This document shows, piece by piece, positions 57,519 to 64,000 of a stretch of DNA of 64,000 nucleotides; position 1 is the stretch's first letter; each line of letters opens with the position of its first letter. The notes under the pieces are model-generated. The model ran no database searches. It had not been told where the DNA came from and saw only the letters and a list, made by a program, of their open reading frames with translations. The DNA is from Fructobacillus durionis (lineage in GTDB: Bacteria; Bacillota; Bacilli; Lactobacillales; Lactobacillaceae): NCBI RefSeq assembly GCF_900112405.1, contig NZ_FOLI01000001.1:1-64000 (forward strand), in the 5' to 3' direction. A program made the position numbers and the translations under genes.

Positions 57519-58286
57519 ATGACTAGAAGAGAAGTACGCCAACAGTTGAAGGCGAACGCACGAGAAAAGATGGCGGGGAACTGGCTATACTTAGCCCTTG
57601 TGACTTTACCAGCCGTCATGTTTTCATGGATTGGTGACCGTGCCTTTGATCGATTAGACGCATTCTCTGCGATTAATAACGCATCATCAATGGATATTCA
57701 TGAATTCTCGAATACCTTCGGGGATGGTAGCTTGTTTAATGTGACAACGCCATCGATGATGTCCTTTGGAGATGGAACGGCCAAGGGTCTTTTGGCCTTT
57801 TTCGCCGCTACTGCAGCTACTTACTCTTTGCTGGATTACAGTCGTGCTGAAAAGAAGTTGCCACACCCATTCTTGCAAGCCATTGAGGCATACAAGACAA
57901 AGGGACTCTTTGTGGGAACAATCGCTGTTGCTGTCTTGCAATTAGTTTGGACGCTTCTATGGACCTTTGTCTTCATTATTCCTGGAATCATCAAGTCTTT
58001 CTCATACTCACAAGCCTTCTATGTATTGAAGGATGCCAAGACAAATGGCGAAGATATTCGCTACCGTGACGCCATTACTCGCTCCCGCGAGTTGATGGAT
58101 GGCCACAAGTGGGAGTACTTTGTTTTGCAATTGTCCTTCCTTGGTTGGTCAATCTTGGCCTACTTGGTTCTTGGCCTTGGAATGGTTATCCTGTTGCCAT
58201 ACATGTACCTGACTTATGCCGGATACTATGACTACTTGAAAAAGGATTTGGCAGACAAAAACGCAGCGGAAACAGTTGCTGAATAA
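57519..58286 (+). CDS. DUF975 family membrane protein
   Basis: A 255-aa protein of the DUF975 family: it begins TRREVRQQLKANAREKMAGNWLYLALV and has about five membrane segments, with WTLLWTFVFIIPGIIKSFSYSQAFYVLKD and the loop RYRDAITRSRELMDGHKWEYFVLQLSFLGW as hallmarks. The start is the ATG at 57519; the ATG at 57507 overlaps the GGAGG that serves it. Function unknown. Single gene with its own terminator. Confidence 0.86.
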   Translation: MTRREVRQQLKANAREKMAGNWLYLALVTLPAVMFSWIGDRAFDRLDAFSAINNASSMDIHEFSNTFGDGSLFNVTTPSMMSFGDGTAKGLLAFFAATAATYSLLDYSRAEKKLPHPFLQAIEAYKTKGLFVGTIAVAVLQLVWTLLWTFVFIIPGIIKSFSYSQAFYVLKDAKTNGEDIRYRDAITRSRELMDGHKWEYFVLQLSFLGWSILAYLVLGLGMVILLPYMYLTYAGYYDYLKKDLADKNAAETVAE

Positions 58287-58292
58287 TTGATT

Positions 58293-58320
58293 GAGTCCTA
58301 GCATGTGCTAGGACTTTTTT
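58293..58320 (+). terminator. terminator after the DUF975 gene
   Basis: AGTCCTAGCA-TG-TGCTAGGACT followed by T5. Confidence 0.9.
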
Positions 58321-58435
58321 GATACCCACTTTTTAAAACGAATGAAAGTTTTGATTTTATTGAAACAAAAGTCGTGTTCGTCATGAATTTAAGCAGTTTC
58401 CGAATGTTTTTTGATAATTATTTTCTAACCTTTGC

Positions 58436-58464
58436 TTGTGCAATTTAAATAGAAGTGTTACGAT
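58436..58464 (+). promoter_or_regulatory. promoter of the pyr operon
   Basis: TTGTGC (58436-58441) and TACGAT (58459-58464) with a 17-base spacer. The transcript would begin near 58471, leaving a leader of about 225 bases before pyrB. Confidence 0.65.
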
Positions 58465-58470
58465 AGAAAA

Positions 58471-58678
58471 AATCGAATCACACCTTTAAAGTTGATCAGA
58501 GAATCACTAAGGTATGCGATTGCGGTTGTTTGCCCTCCCAGACCAGGGAAGAGTGCCACCAGTGGTGGAGACAAGTGAAGCTTTTTTAGCAGAACAAAAA
58601 AGACTCGGTTCGGCGAAGAACTCAATAGGATATCTGAAATGACAAAGCTCTGATCAATTGATCAGGGCTTTTTTTGTC
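58471..58678 (+). promoter_or_regulatory. pyr operon attenuator leader (PyrR-type)
   Basis: A terminator, AGCTCTGATCAA/TTGATCAGGGCT plus T7, lies at 58646-58676, directly before pyrB. TTGATCAGAG at 58492-58501 is exactly complementary to CTCTGATCAA at 58648-58657 and can form an antiterminator. The same early segment lies in a stem-loop (CCTT...AAGG, 58483-58512) whose TCAGAGAAT resembles the PyrR-binding loop. UMP-bound PyrR would favour termination. The 100 bases between hold further hairpins (CCCT/AGGG and CCACCAGTGGTGG) without an assigned role. pyrR itself is not in the window. Confidence 0.75.
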
Positions 58679-58696
58679 GGATATTTGGAGGAAATG

Positions 58697-59629
58697 ATGG
58701 AGAAGAATGTGCATAACCTAGTGGACTTGGCGGATTTATCCAAAGCAGAGTTGAACGGACTCTTGGATACAGCCATTGCTTATCAAAAAGGAGCGGCAGT
58801 TCCAAAGTTAAAGCGGGACGTGGCTGTTGCTAATCTTTTCTTTGAAAATTCGACGCGTACGGTGACTTCCTTCCAGATGGCCGAGCATCGGCTGGGACTG
58901 AGTCGCTTTGACGTCAACATCAATGGTTCCTCGGTTCAAAAGGGGGAGAGTCTGGCAGATACGGTGAAGACGGTGCAAGCGATTGGCATGGACTTGGCAG
59001 TCATCCGCCACAGTGAAACCGGCTGGTATCAGAATTTAGAAAGCGACCCAAACATTCGCCTGTCTCTTGTTAACGCTGGTGACGGTGCGGGAGTTCATCC
59101 TTCCCAGACTCTCCTAGATCTGATGACGATTAAAAAAGAGTTCGGTGACTTTGCCGGCCTGAAGATTGGGATTGTCGGTGATTTATCCCACTCACGGGTA
59201 GCCAAGTCCGACGCCAAGATTTTTAAGGAGCTGGGGATGCAGGTGTTCTTCGCCGGACCAGAGGAATGGTGGAGCGAAGAGCTGGCCGAGTACGGACAGT
59301 ACGAAGCAATCGATGATTTACTCGAACAAGTTGATGTGCTGATGTGTCTGCGGGTGCAGCTGGAACGACTGGAAGAAAGCGGACGGGATAACTTCACGGC
59401 GGACGCTTACCACGAGGCTTACGGGCTGACAAAGGACCGTGCGAAGAGGTTGAAAGGTTCGGCCATTATCATGCATCCGGCGCCAGTGAACCGCGGGGTT
59501 GAAATCGATTCGGATTTGGTAGATGGTGCACAGTCGCGCATCTTTGACCAGATGGCAAACGGGGTCTACGCCCGAATGGCCATCCTAACGCGGGTCTTAC
59601 AAAAGCAAGGGTTGATGGAGGAAAAGTAA
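58697..59629 (+). CDS. pyrB: aspartate carbamoyltransferase catalytic subunit
   Basis: Joins carbamoyl phosphate and aspartate, the first committed step of pyrimidine synthesis. The carbamoyl-phosphate motif FFENSTRTVTSFQMAEHRLG (about 48-67) and the later IMHPAPVNRGVEI are diagnostic. Product of 310 aa from the ATG at 58697, five bases after TTGGAGG; the adjacent ATG at 58694 is too close to that site. It overlaps pyrC by one base (TAATG). Confidence 0.96.
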   Translation: MEKNVHNLVDLADLSKAELNGLLDTAIAYQKGAAVPKLKRDVAVANLFFENSTRTVTSFQMAEHRLGLSRFDVNINGSSVQKGESLADTVKTVQAIGMDLAVIRHSETGWYQNLESDPNIRLSLVNAGDGAGVHPSQTLLDLMTIKKEFGDFAGLKIGIVGDLSHSRVAKSDAKIFKELGMQVFFAGPEEWWSEELAEYGQYEAIDDLLEQVDVLMCLRVQLERLEESGRDNFTADAYHEAYGLTKDRAKRLKGSAIIMHPAPVNRGVEIDSDLVDGAQSRIFDQMANGVYARMAILTRVLQKQGLMEEK

Positions 59630-60891
59630 TGGACAAAATTATTAAAAATGTAATCATTGACGGGCAAAAGTCAGCCATTGTCATTTCCGATGGCAAGATT
59701 GCTGGTGTCGGTCGGGCTTTTGCAGCCAAGCCGGGTTCTGAAATTATTGATGGGAAGGGAATGACCGCCATCCCCGGCCTCGTCGACGTTCACGTCCACT
59801 TCCGCGACCCAGGGTTAACCGAAAAGGAAACAATTCGGACTGGGTCAGAGGCTGCTGCTGCTGGTGGGTTCACAACGGTGTTAACCATGCCAAACGTACT
59901 GCCTGTCATTGACCAGGTGGCGACTTTGGAAAAGCAGGTTGCCTTAAACAAGGAAAAGGGACTTGTCAAAGTCGGCCAGATTGCGGCCATTACCGACGAA
60001 TTAACGACTGACCGAGTAACGGATATTGCGGCACTGAAACAGGCCGGCGCAAAGGCCTTTTCAAACGATGGTCACGGTGTCCAAGAAGCAAAAACAATGT
60101 TGGAAGCGATGAAGGCTGTGGCTGCGGTCGGTGGCATCATGACGGTTCACTTGGAAGACAACGGTTTGGCAGACGGCGGGGTCGTTGATCCGGCCGCCAG
60201 CGAACGCTTAGGATTACCAGGTTTGACCGCTCTGTCCGAGACAACCCAATTGGCTCGCGACATTGAGTTAGTGCGAGCCACGGGCTGCCGCTACCATGTG
60301 GCCCACGTTTCAAGCCAACAGTCAGTTGAATTGATTCGCCAGGCGAAGAAAGAGGGCTTGCCTATCACAGCGGAAGTGAGTCCCCACCACCTCTTCTTGG
60401 ACGAAAGTATGATTCAGGGTGACGATACGAACTTCAAGATGAATCCACCGCTGCGGACGAAGGAAGACCGCTACGCTTTGATTGCCGGTCTGCTAGACGG
60501 CACCATCGACATGATTGCCTCGGACCATGCACCACATACGGAAGAGGATAAGGCCGGTTCAATTGCCGACTGTGCCTTCGGAATTGTTGGATTGGAAACG
60601 ACTTTGCCATTGGTTTACGAACGCTTTGTGGCATCGGGCCTAGTTGATTTGAAGACGGCGGTTTCCTGGTTGAACAAGAAGCCGATTGAAGGATTTGCGT
60701 TGAATGAAGCCGGTCAGCTACGAGCAGGAGATGCCGCTGACATCGTCTTGTTGGACGTTGAGCAGGCCTTCCAGATTAATCCGGAAAGCTTCCACTCCAA
60801 GGGTAAGAACACGCCCTTTGCTGGAGAAGAAGTGCACGGGTTGGTGATGAAAACCTTTGTGGACGGTCAATTGGTCTTTTCAAAAGAATAA
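59629..60891 (+). CDS. pyrC: dihydroorotase
   Basis: A zinc amidohydrolase (420 aa) that cyclises carbamoyl aspartate to dihydroorotate. The metal site VDVHVHFRDPG (about 54-64), TVHLEDN, VAHVSS and the ASDHAPHT motif are present, placing it in the class I/PyrC group of Gram-positive bacteria. Start and pyrB stop share TAATG, so translation is coupled. Confidence 0.96.
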   Translation: MDKIIKNVIIDGQKSAIVISDGKIAGVGRAFAAKPGSEIIDGKGMTAIPGLVDVHVHFRDPGLTEKETIRTGSEAAAAGGFTTVLTMPNVLPVIDQVATLEKQVALNKEKGLVKVGQIAAITDELTTDRVTDIAALKQAGAKAFSNDGHGVQEAKTMLEAMKAVAAVGGIMTVHLEDNGLADGGVVDPAASERLGLPGLTALSETTQLARDIELVRATGCRYHVAHVSSQQSVELIRQAKKEGLPITAEVSPHHLFLDESMIQGDDTNFKMNPPLRTKEDRYALIAGLLDGTIDMIASDHAPHTEEDKAGSIADCAFGIVGLETTLPLVYERFVASGLVDLKTAVSWLNKKPIEGFALNEAGQLRAGDAADIVLLDVEQAFQINPESFHSKGKNTPFAGEEVHGLVMKTFVDGQLVFSKE

Positions 60892-60901
60892 GGAGAATGG
60901 G

Positions 60902-61990
60902 ATGGAACGCTATTTAGTTTTAGAGAACGGTTCGATTTATCAGGGACAGGCCTTCGGGGCGCAAGGAGAGTTGTTGACGGAGGCGGTTTTCTCAACGGGG
61001 ATGACCGGCTACCAGGAAACCATGACGGATCCATCTTATTACGGCCAAAGCATGGTCTTTACTTACCCACTAATTGGAAACTACGGGATTAACTTAGACG
61101 ATAACGAAGCGGATGCACCAGCCGTGGACGCCATTATCGTCAAAGAGTTAGCCCGCCGCCCATCGAACTTTCGCTCGGTAATGTCAGTCGGTGATTATGC
61201 CAAGGAAAACGGTGTGGTTGGGATTCAGGGAGTCGACACCCGTAAGTTGGCAAAAGAAATTCGCCAGCAGGGTTCAATGAAGGCGGTCATCGTTAATTCA
61301 CTTGATCAAAGTCGCATCGACGCGCTTTTTGATCAGGATTACGATGCCTTGCTGCAGGAGAAGCGAGCCCAACAGGCAGTAGCGGTACCTGCCTTGAGCA
61401 AAGAAGAGGCTGACCTGCATGTGGCCTTGATTGACTTTGGAATGAAGGACTCCATCATGAAGGCGCTGGAGAAGCGGGGAATTGCGGTGACGGTCTTCCC
61501 GGCGGACAGCGACTTTGAAACGGTGGCTGCTAGCCAACCGGACGGAGTGCTTTTGTCGAACGGACCGGGAAACCCAACGGACTGTGACTTTGCTTATCCT
61601 TTGATTCGCCAGCTGCAAGAGCATTACCCACTGCTCGGTATCTGTCTGGGCCACCAGCTCTTCGCTTTGGCCAACGGTGCGGAAACCTACAAGATGAAGT
61701 TTGGCTACCGTGGCTTTAACCACGCGGTTTGGGATGTCAGCCAACAGGCCAAGCACTTTACCTCGCAAAACCACGGCTACGCGGTGGACACTCAGTCGCT
61801 GGAAGATACGGACCTCGAGGTGACTCACGAAGAAATTAATTCCCGCTCGGTCGAAGGGGTGCGCTTGAAGAACCGACCAGCCTTCTCGGTGCAGTTTCAT
61901 CCGGATGCCTGCCCTGGTCCCCACGATTCAGAGTATATTTTTGACCAATTCGTCTCATTAATGACAACAAAGGAGCTCGTCAATGCCTAA
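60902..61990 (+). CDS. carA: carbamoyl-phosphate synthase small subunit
   Basis: The glutaminase subunit (362 aa) supplying ammonia for carbamoyl phosphate. The N-terminal half has [20 protein letters not shown]. The class I amidotransferase domain contains the catalytic Cys in [14 protein letters not shown] (about 238-251) and the His/Glu pair near [15 protein letters not shown]. The start is the ATG at 60902 after AGGAG; the frame extends into pyrC but without a site. It overlaps carB by 8 bp. As part of the pyr cluster it is presumably the pyrimidine-controlled copy. Confidence 0.96.
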   Translation: MERYLVLENGSIYQGQAFGAQGELLTEAVFSTGMTGYQETMTDPSYYGQSMVFTYPLIGNYGINLDDNEADAPAVDAIIVKELARRPSNFRSVMSVGDYAKENGVVGIQGVDTRKLAKEIRQQGSMKAVIVNSLDQSRIDALFDQDYDALLQEKRAQQAVAVPALSKEEADLHVALIDFGMKDSIMKALEKRGIAVTVFPADSDFETVAASQPDGVLLSNGPGNPTDCDFAYPLIRQLQEHYPLLGICLGHQLFALANGAETYKMKFGYRGFNHAVWDVSQQAKHFTSQNHGYAVDTQSLEDTDLEVTHEEINSRSVEGVRLKNRPAFSVQFHPDACPGPHDSEYIFDQFVSLMTTKELVNA

Positions 61991-64000
61991 ACGAAATGAT
62001 CTTCATAAAATTTTGGTAATCGGTTCTGGACCAATTGTGATTGGACAGGCCGCGGAGTTTGATTACTCGGGTTCACAGGCCTGCTTGGCCTTGAAGGAAG
62101 AGGGCTATGAAGTTATTCTAGTCAATTCCAACCCAGCCACTATCATGACCGACGAAGAGGTCGCGGACAAAGTTTACATGGAGCCGCTGACCAAGGAATT
62201 TTTAAAGAAGATTATTTTAGAAGAAGAGCCCGACGCGATTTTGCCAACCTTAGGTGGGCAAACGGGGCTGAACCTGGCCAAAGAACTGGCCGACTCTTCG
62301 CTCTTAAAGGAGAAAGGGATTGAGTTACTCGGAACAAAGCTGAAGGCCATTGAACAGGCCGAAGACCGACAGCTCTTTAAGGACCTCATGGACGAATTGC
62401 AGGAACCAGTTCCTGCATCGGCCATCGCCACAACGGTGGAAGAGGCGCAGGCGATTGCTAAACAGATTGGCTTTCCTTTGGTTGTTCGACCAGCCTACAC
62501 GCTGGGTGGTTCTGGCGGTGGCTTTGTCGACAACGAAGCGGAGTTACAAAGCATCGCGACCCACGGCTTGGACCTCTCACCAGTTAACCAGGTTTTGATT
62601 GAGCAGTCGATAGCCGGCTTTAAGGAAATCGAGTTCGAGGTGATGCGCGATTCATCTGATAACGCGTTAATCGTGGCCAGCATGGAAAACGTGGATCCAG
62701 TTGGTATCCACACGGGGGACTCAATTGTCGTTTCGCCAACACAGACTTTGGCCGACCGGGAATACCAAATGATGCGTGACGCGGCCCTAAAGATTATCCG
62801 CGCCTTGAAAATCGAGGGTGGTGTGAACATCCAAATGGCGTTGGATCCAAACTCCTTTGACTACTACATCATCGAAGTGAATCCACGAGTTTCCCGCTCA
62901 TCGGCATTGGCTTCCAAGGCGACGGGTTATCCTATTGCTAAGATGGCGGCCAAGATTGCTACTGGTCTGACTTTGGATGAAATTAAAAACCCAATTACGC
63001 AGACAACCTGGGCGGTCTTTGAACCAGCCTTGGACTACGTGGTCACCAAGATTCCACGCTTTCCATTCGATAAGTTCAAGGAAGCAAACCGAGCGCTGGG
63101 TACCCAGATGAAGGCGACCGGAGAGGTAATGGCCATCGGGCGTACCTTTGAAGAATCCTTGCAAAAGGCAATTCGTTCCTTGGAAATCGACCAGAAGGAT
63201 TTGACCGGAGTGGGTTACCATGACCGTTCGGTTGAAGACATGCTGGCGGATTTGATGCCTGGAAAGGAAGACCGAATCTTTGTCCTAGCGGAGTTAATCC
63301 GGCGGGGTGTCACGGTGGAAAAAATCCATGACATTACTAAAATCGATTTCTTCTACCTGGACAAGATTCAGCACATTGTTGAAATCGAGCAGGCCTTTAA
63401 AAAGAATCCAGCCGATGCCAAAGTCTTGAAAGAAGCCAAGGTTTACGGCTTCTCGGATGCAACGCTAGCAGCACTGTCCGGTAAGGATGAAATGGTCGTT
63501 CGCTCAGATCGACTCGCCGATGGGATTTGCCCAGTCTACAAGATGGTGGATACAGCCGCCGGGGAGTTTGAGTCGAAGACGCCTTACTACTACGGGACTT
63601 ACGAAGACGAAAACGAATCAATTCGCACGAAGCGCCCATCAGTTTTGGTACTGGGTTCTGGTCCCATCCGAATTGGCCAGGGAGTCGAGTTCGACTACGC
63701 CACGGTGCACGCGGTGAAGGCCTTACAGGCCGCTGGCTATGAAGCCATTATTCAGAACTCGAATCCGGAAACGGTTTCAACCGACTTTGCCATCTCGGAT
63801 AAGCTCTACTTTGAACCATTGACGCTGGAAGACGTGTTGAACGTCGTTGATTTAGAGCAACCACTAGGTGTGCTTGTGCAGTTCGGTGGTCAGACGGCTA
63901 TCAATCTGGCGGAAGGTTTGGTCAAGGCAGGTGTAAACCTGCTTGGAACCAACCTTGAAACCATTGACGAAGCCGAGGACCGGGATAAGTTCAACAAGGT
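61983..64000 (+). CDS. carB: carbamoyl-phosphate synthase large subunit (5' part, runs off the window)
   Basis: About 672 codons of a protein that normally has about 1060. The first half shows [21 protein letters not shown], the first ATP-grasp domain with [15 protein letters not shown] and [21 protein letters not shown], and the oligomerisation region. The second half begins with [21 protein letters not shown] at about residue 555, the internal duplication that defines CarB. The frame is open to the last base. It starts inside the end of carA (8-bp overlap). Confidence 0.96.
   Translation, partial: MPKRNDLHKILVIGSGPIVIGQAAEFDYSGSQACLALKEEGYEVILVNSNPATIMTDEEVADKVYMEPLTKEFLKKIILEEEPDAILPTLGGQTGLNLAKELADSSLLKEKGIELLGTKLKAIEQAEDRQLFKDLMDELQEPVPASAIATTVEEAQAIAKQIGFPLVVRPAYTLGGSGGGFVDNEAELQSIATHGLDLSPVNQVLIEQSIAGFKEIEFEVMRDSSDNALIVASMENVDPVGIHTGDSIVVSPTQTLADREYQMMRDAALKIIRALKIEGGVNIQMALDPNSFDYYIIEVNPRVSRSSALASKATGYPIAKMAAKIATGLTLDEIKNPITQTTWAVFEPALDYVVTKIPRFPFDKFKEANRALGTQMKATGEVMAIGRTFEESLQKAIRSLEIDQKDLTGVGYHDRSVEDMLADLMPGKEDRIFVLAELIRRGVTVEKIHDITKIDFFYLDKIQHIVEIEQAFKKNPADAKVLKEAKVYGFSDATLAALSGKDEMVVRSDRLADGICPVYKMVDTAAGEFESKTPYYYGTYEDENESIRTKRPSVLVLGSGPIRIGQGVEFDYATVHAVKALQAAGYEAIIQNSNPETVSTDFAISDKLYFEPLTLEDVLNVVDLEQPLGVLVQFGGQTAINLAEGLVKAGVNLLGTNLETIDEAEDRDKFNK

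Noticed and set aside
61298-61924. 208-codon frame antisense to carA
   Set aside because: Long only because of the codon bias of carA, which has all catalytic motifs.
1-64000. CRISPR arrays, insertion sequences or a prophage
   Set aside because: No regular spaced repeats, transposase genes or phage structural genes were seen; only the short tail-like relics near tRNA-Glu and tRNA-Lys hint at past integration.

Overview
The window looks like chromosomal DNA of a heterofermentative lactic acid bacterium in the Weissella/Leuconostoc/Fructobacillus part of the Lactobacillaceae; Weissella is my best guess, from gene content and order only. Supporting signs are three proton-linked glucose permeases of the GlcU type, an acetate kinase behind a complete comG operon, oleate hydratase, water-forming NADH oxidase, a BusR/BusA osmolyte system and a rsmG-parA-parB-DUF951-ychF cluster of the kind normally found near oriC. 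No plasmid, prophage, insertion sequence or CRISPR array is visible.

Layout. 1-910: end of an rRNA operon (23S 3' end, 5S) and five tRNAs (Ser, Val, Trp, His, Leu). 1041-8630: rsmG, parA, parB, DUF951, ychF, a DUF1129 protein, an OmpR/VanS-type two-component pair and an overlapping D,D-carboxypeptidase. 8696-13785: pgi, then the divergent busR and busAA-busAB glycine betaine uptake genes. 13857-15996: a YhaQP-like ABC exporter. 16215-19050: tRNA-Glu, two small unknown genes, a membrane-anchored nuclease and what appears to be a type I toxin-antitoxin locus with tandem antitoxin RNA units. 19182-22873: oleate hydratase, a DUF4352 membrane protein, gene relics and two tiny genes. 22883-25383: thyA, dCMP deaminase and folD (dTMP and one-carbon metabolism). 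25483-31452: comGA-comGG, a methyltransferase and ackA. 31547-36086: a YceG-like/GH73 fusion hydrolase and three tandem glcU paralogues. 36167-41504: greA, yfhO and a class B penicillin-binding protein. 41572-44988: a cysteine-free PerR-like regulator, two VIT-type metal transporters with a PerR-type box, and nox. 45046-54287: yihY, a DUF1054 gene, a Na+/H+ antiporter, pepN, a TetR regulator with a divergent unknown gene, and an HD-domain phosphohydrolase. 54358-57420: a DUF1934 gene, rpoE, tRNA-Lys and a T-box-controlled amino acid permease. 57519-64000: a DUF975 protein and the pyrB-pyrC-carA-carB operon behind an attenuator; carB runs off the end.

Regulation is unusually readable. CcpA-type cre sites sit on the promoters of two of the three glcU copies. 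A palindromic PerR-type box lies just downstream of a perfect promoter in front of the VIT pair. BusR-like half-sites overlap the busA promoter. A T-box leader precedes the permease, and a 10-bp antiterminator pairing can be drawn in the pyr leader. Most transcription units end in clear hairpin-plus-T terminators, several of them shared by convergent genes.

The most unusual locus is 18520-18870. A 38-residue membrane peptide gene faces short RNA-like units that carry a 12-nt repeat complementary to the toxin start region and a 7-nt repeat complementary to the toxin terminator. The antitoxin-like unit is duplicated in tandem, so that the terminator loop of one unit sits where the -35 of the next would be.
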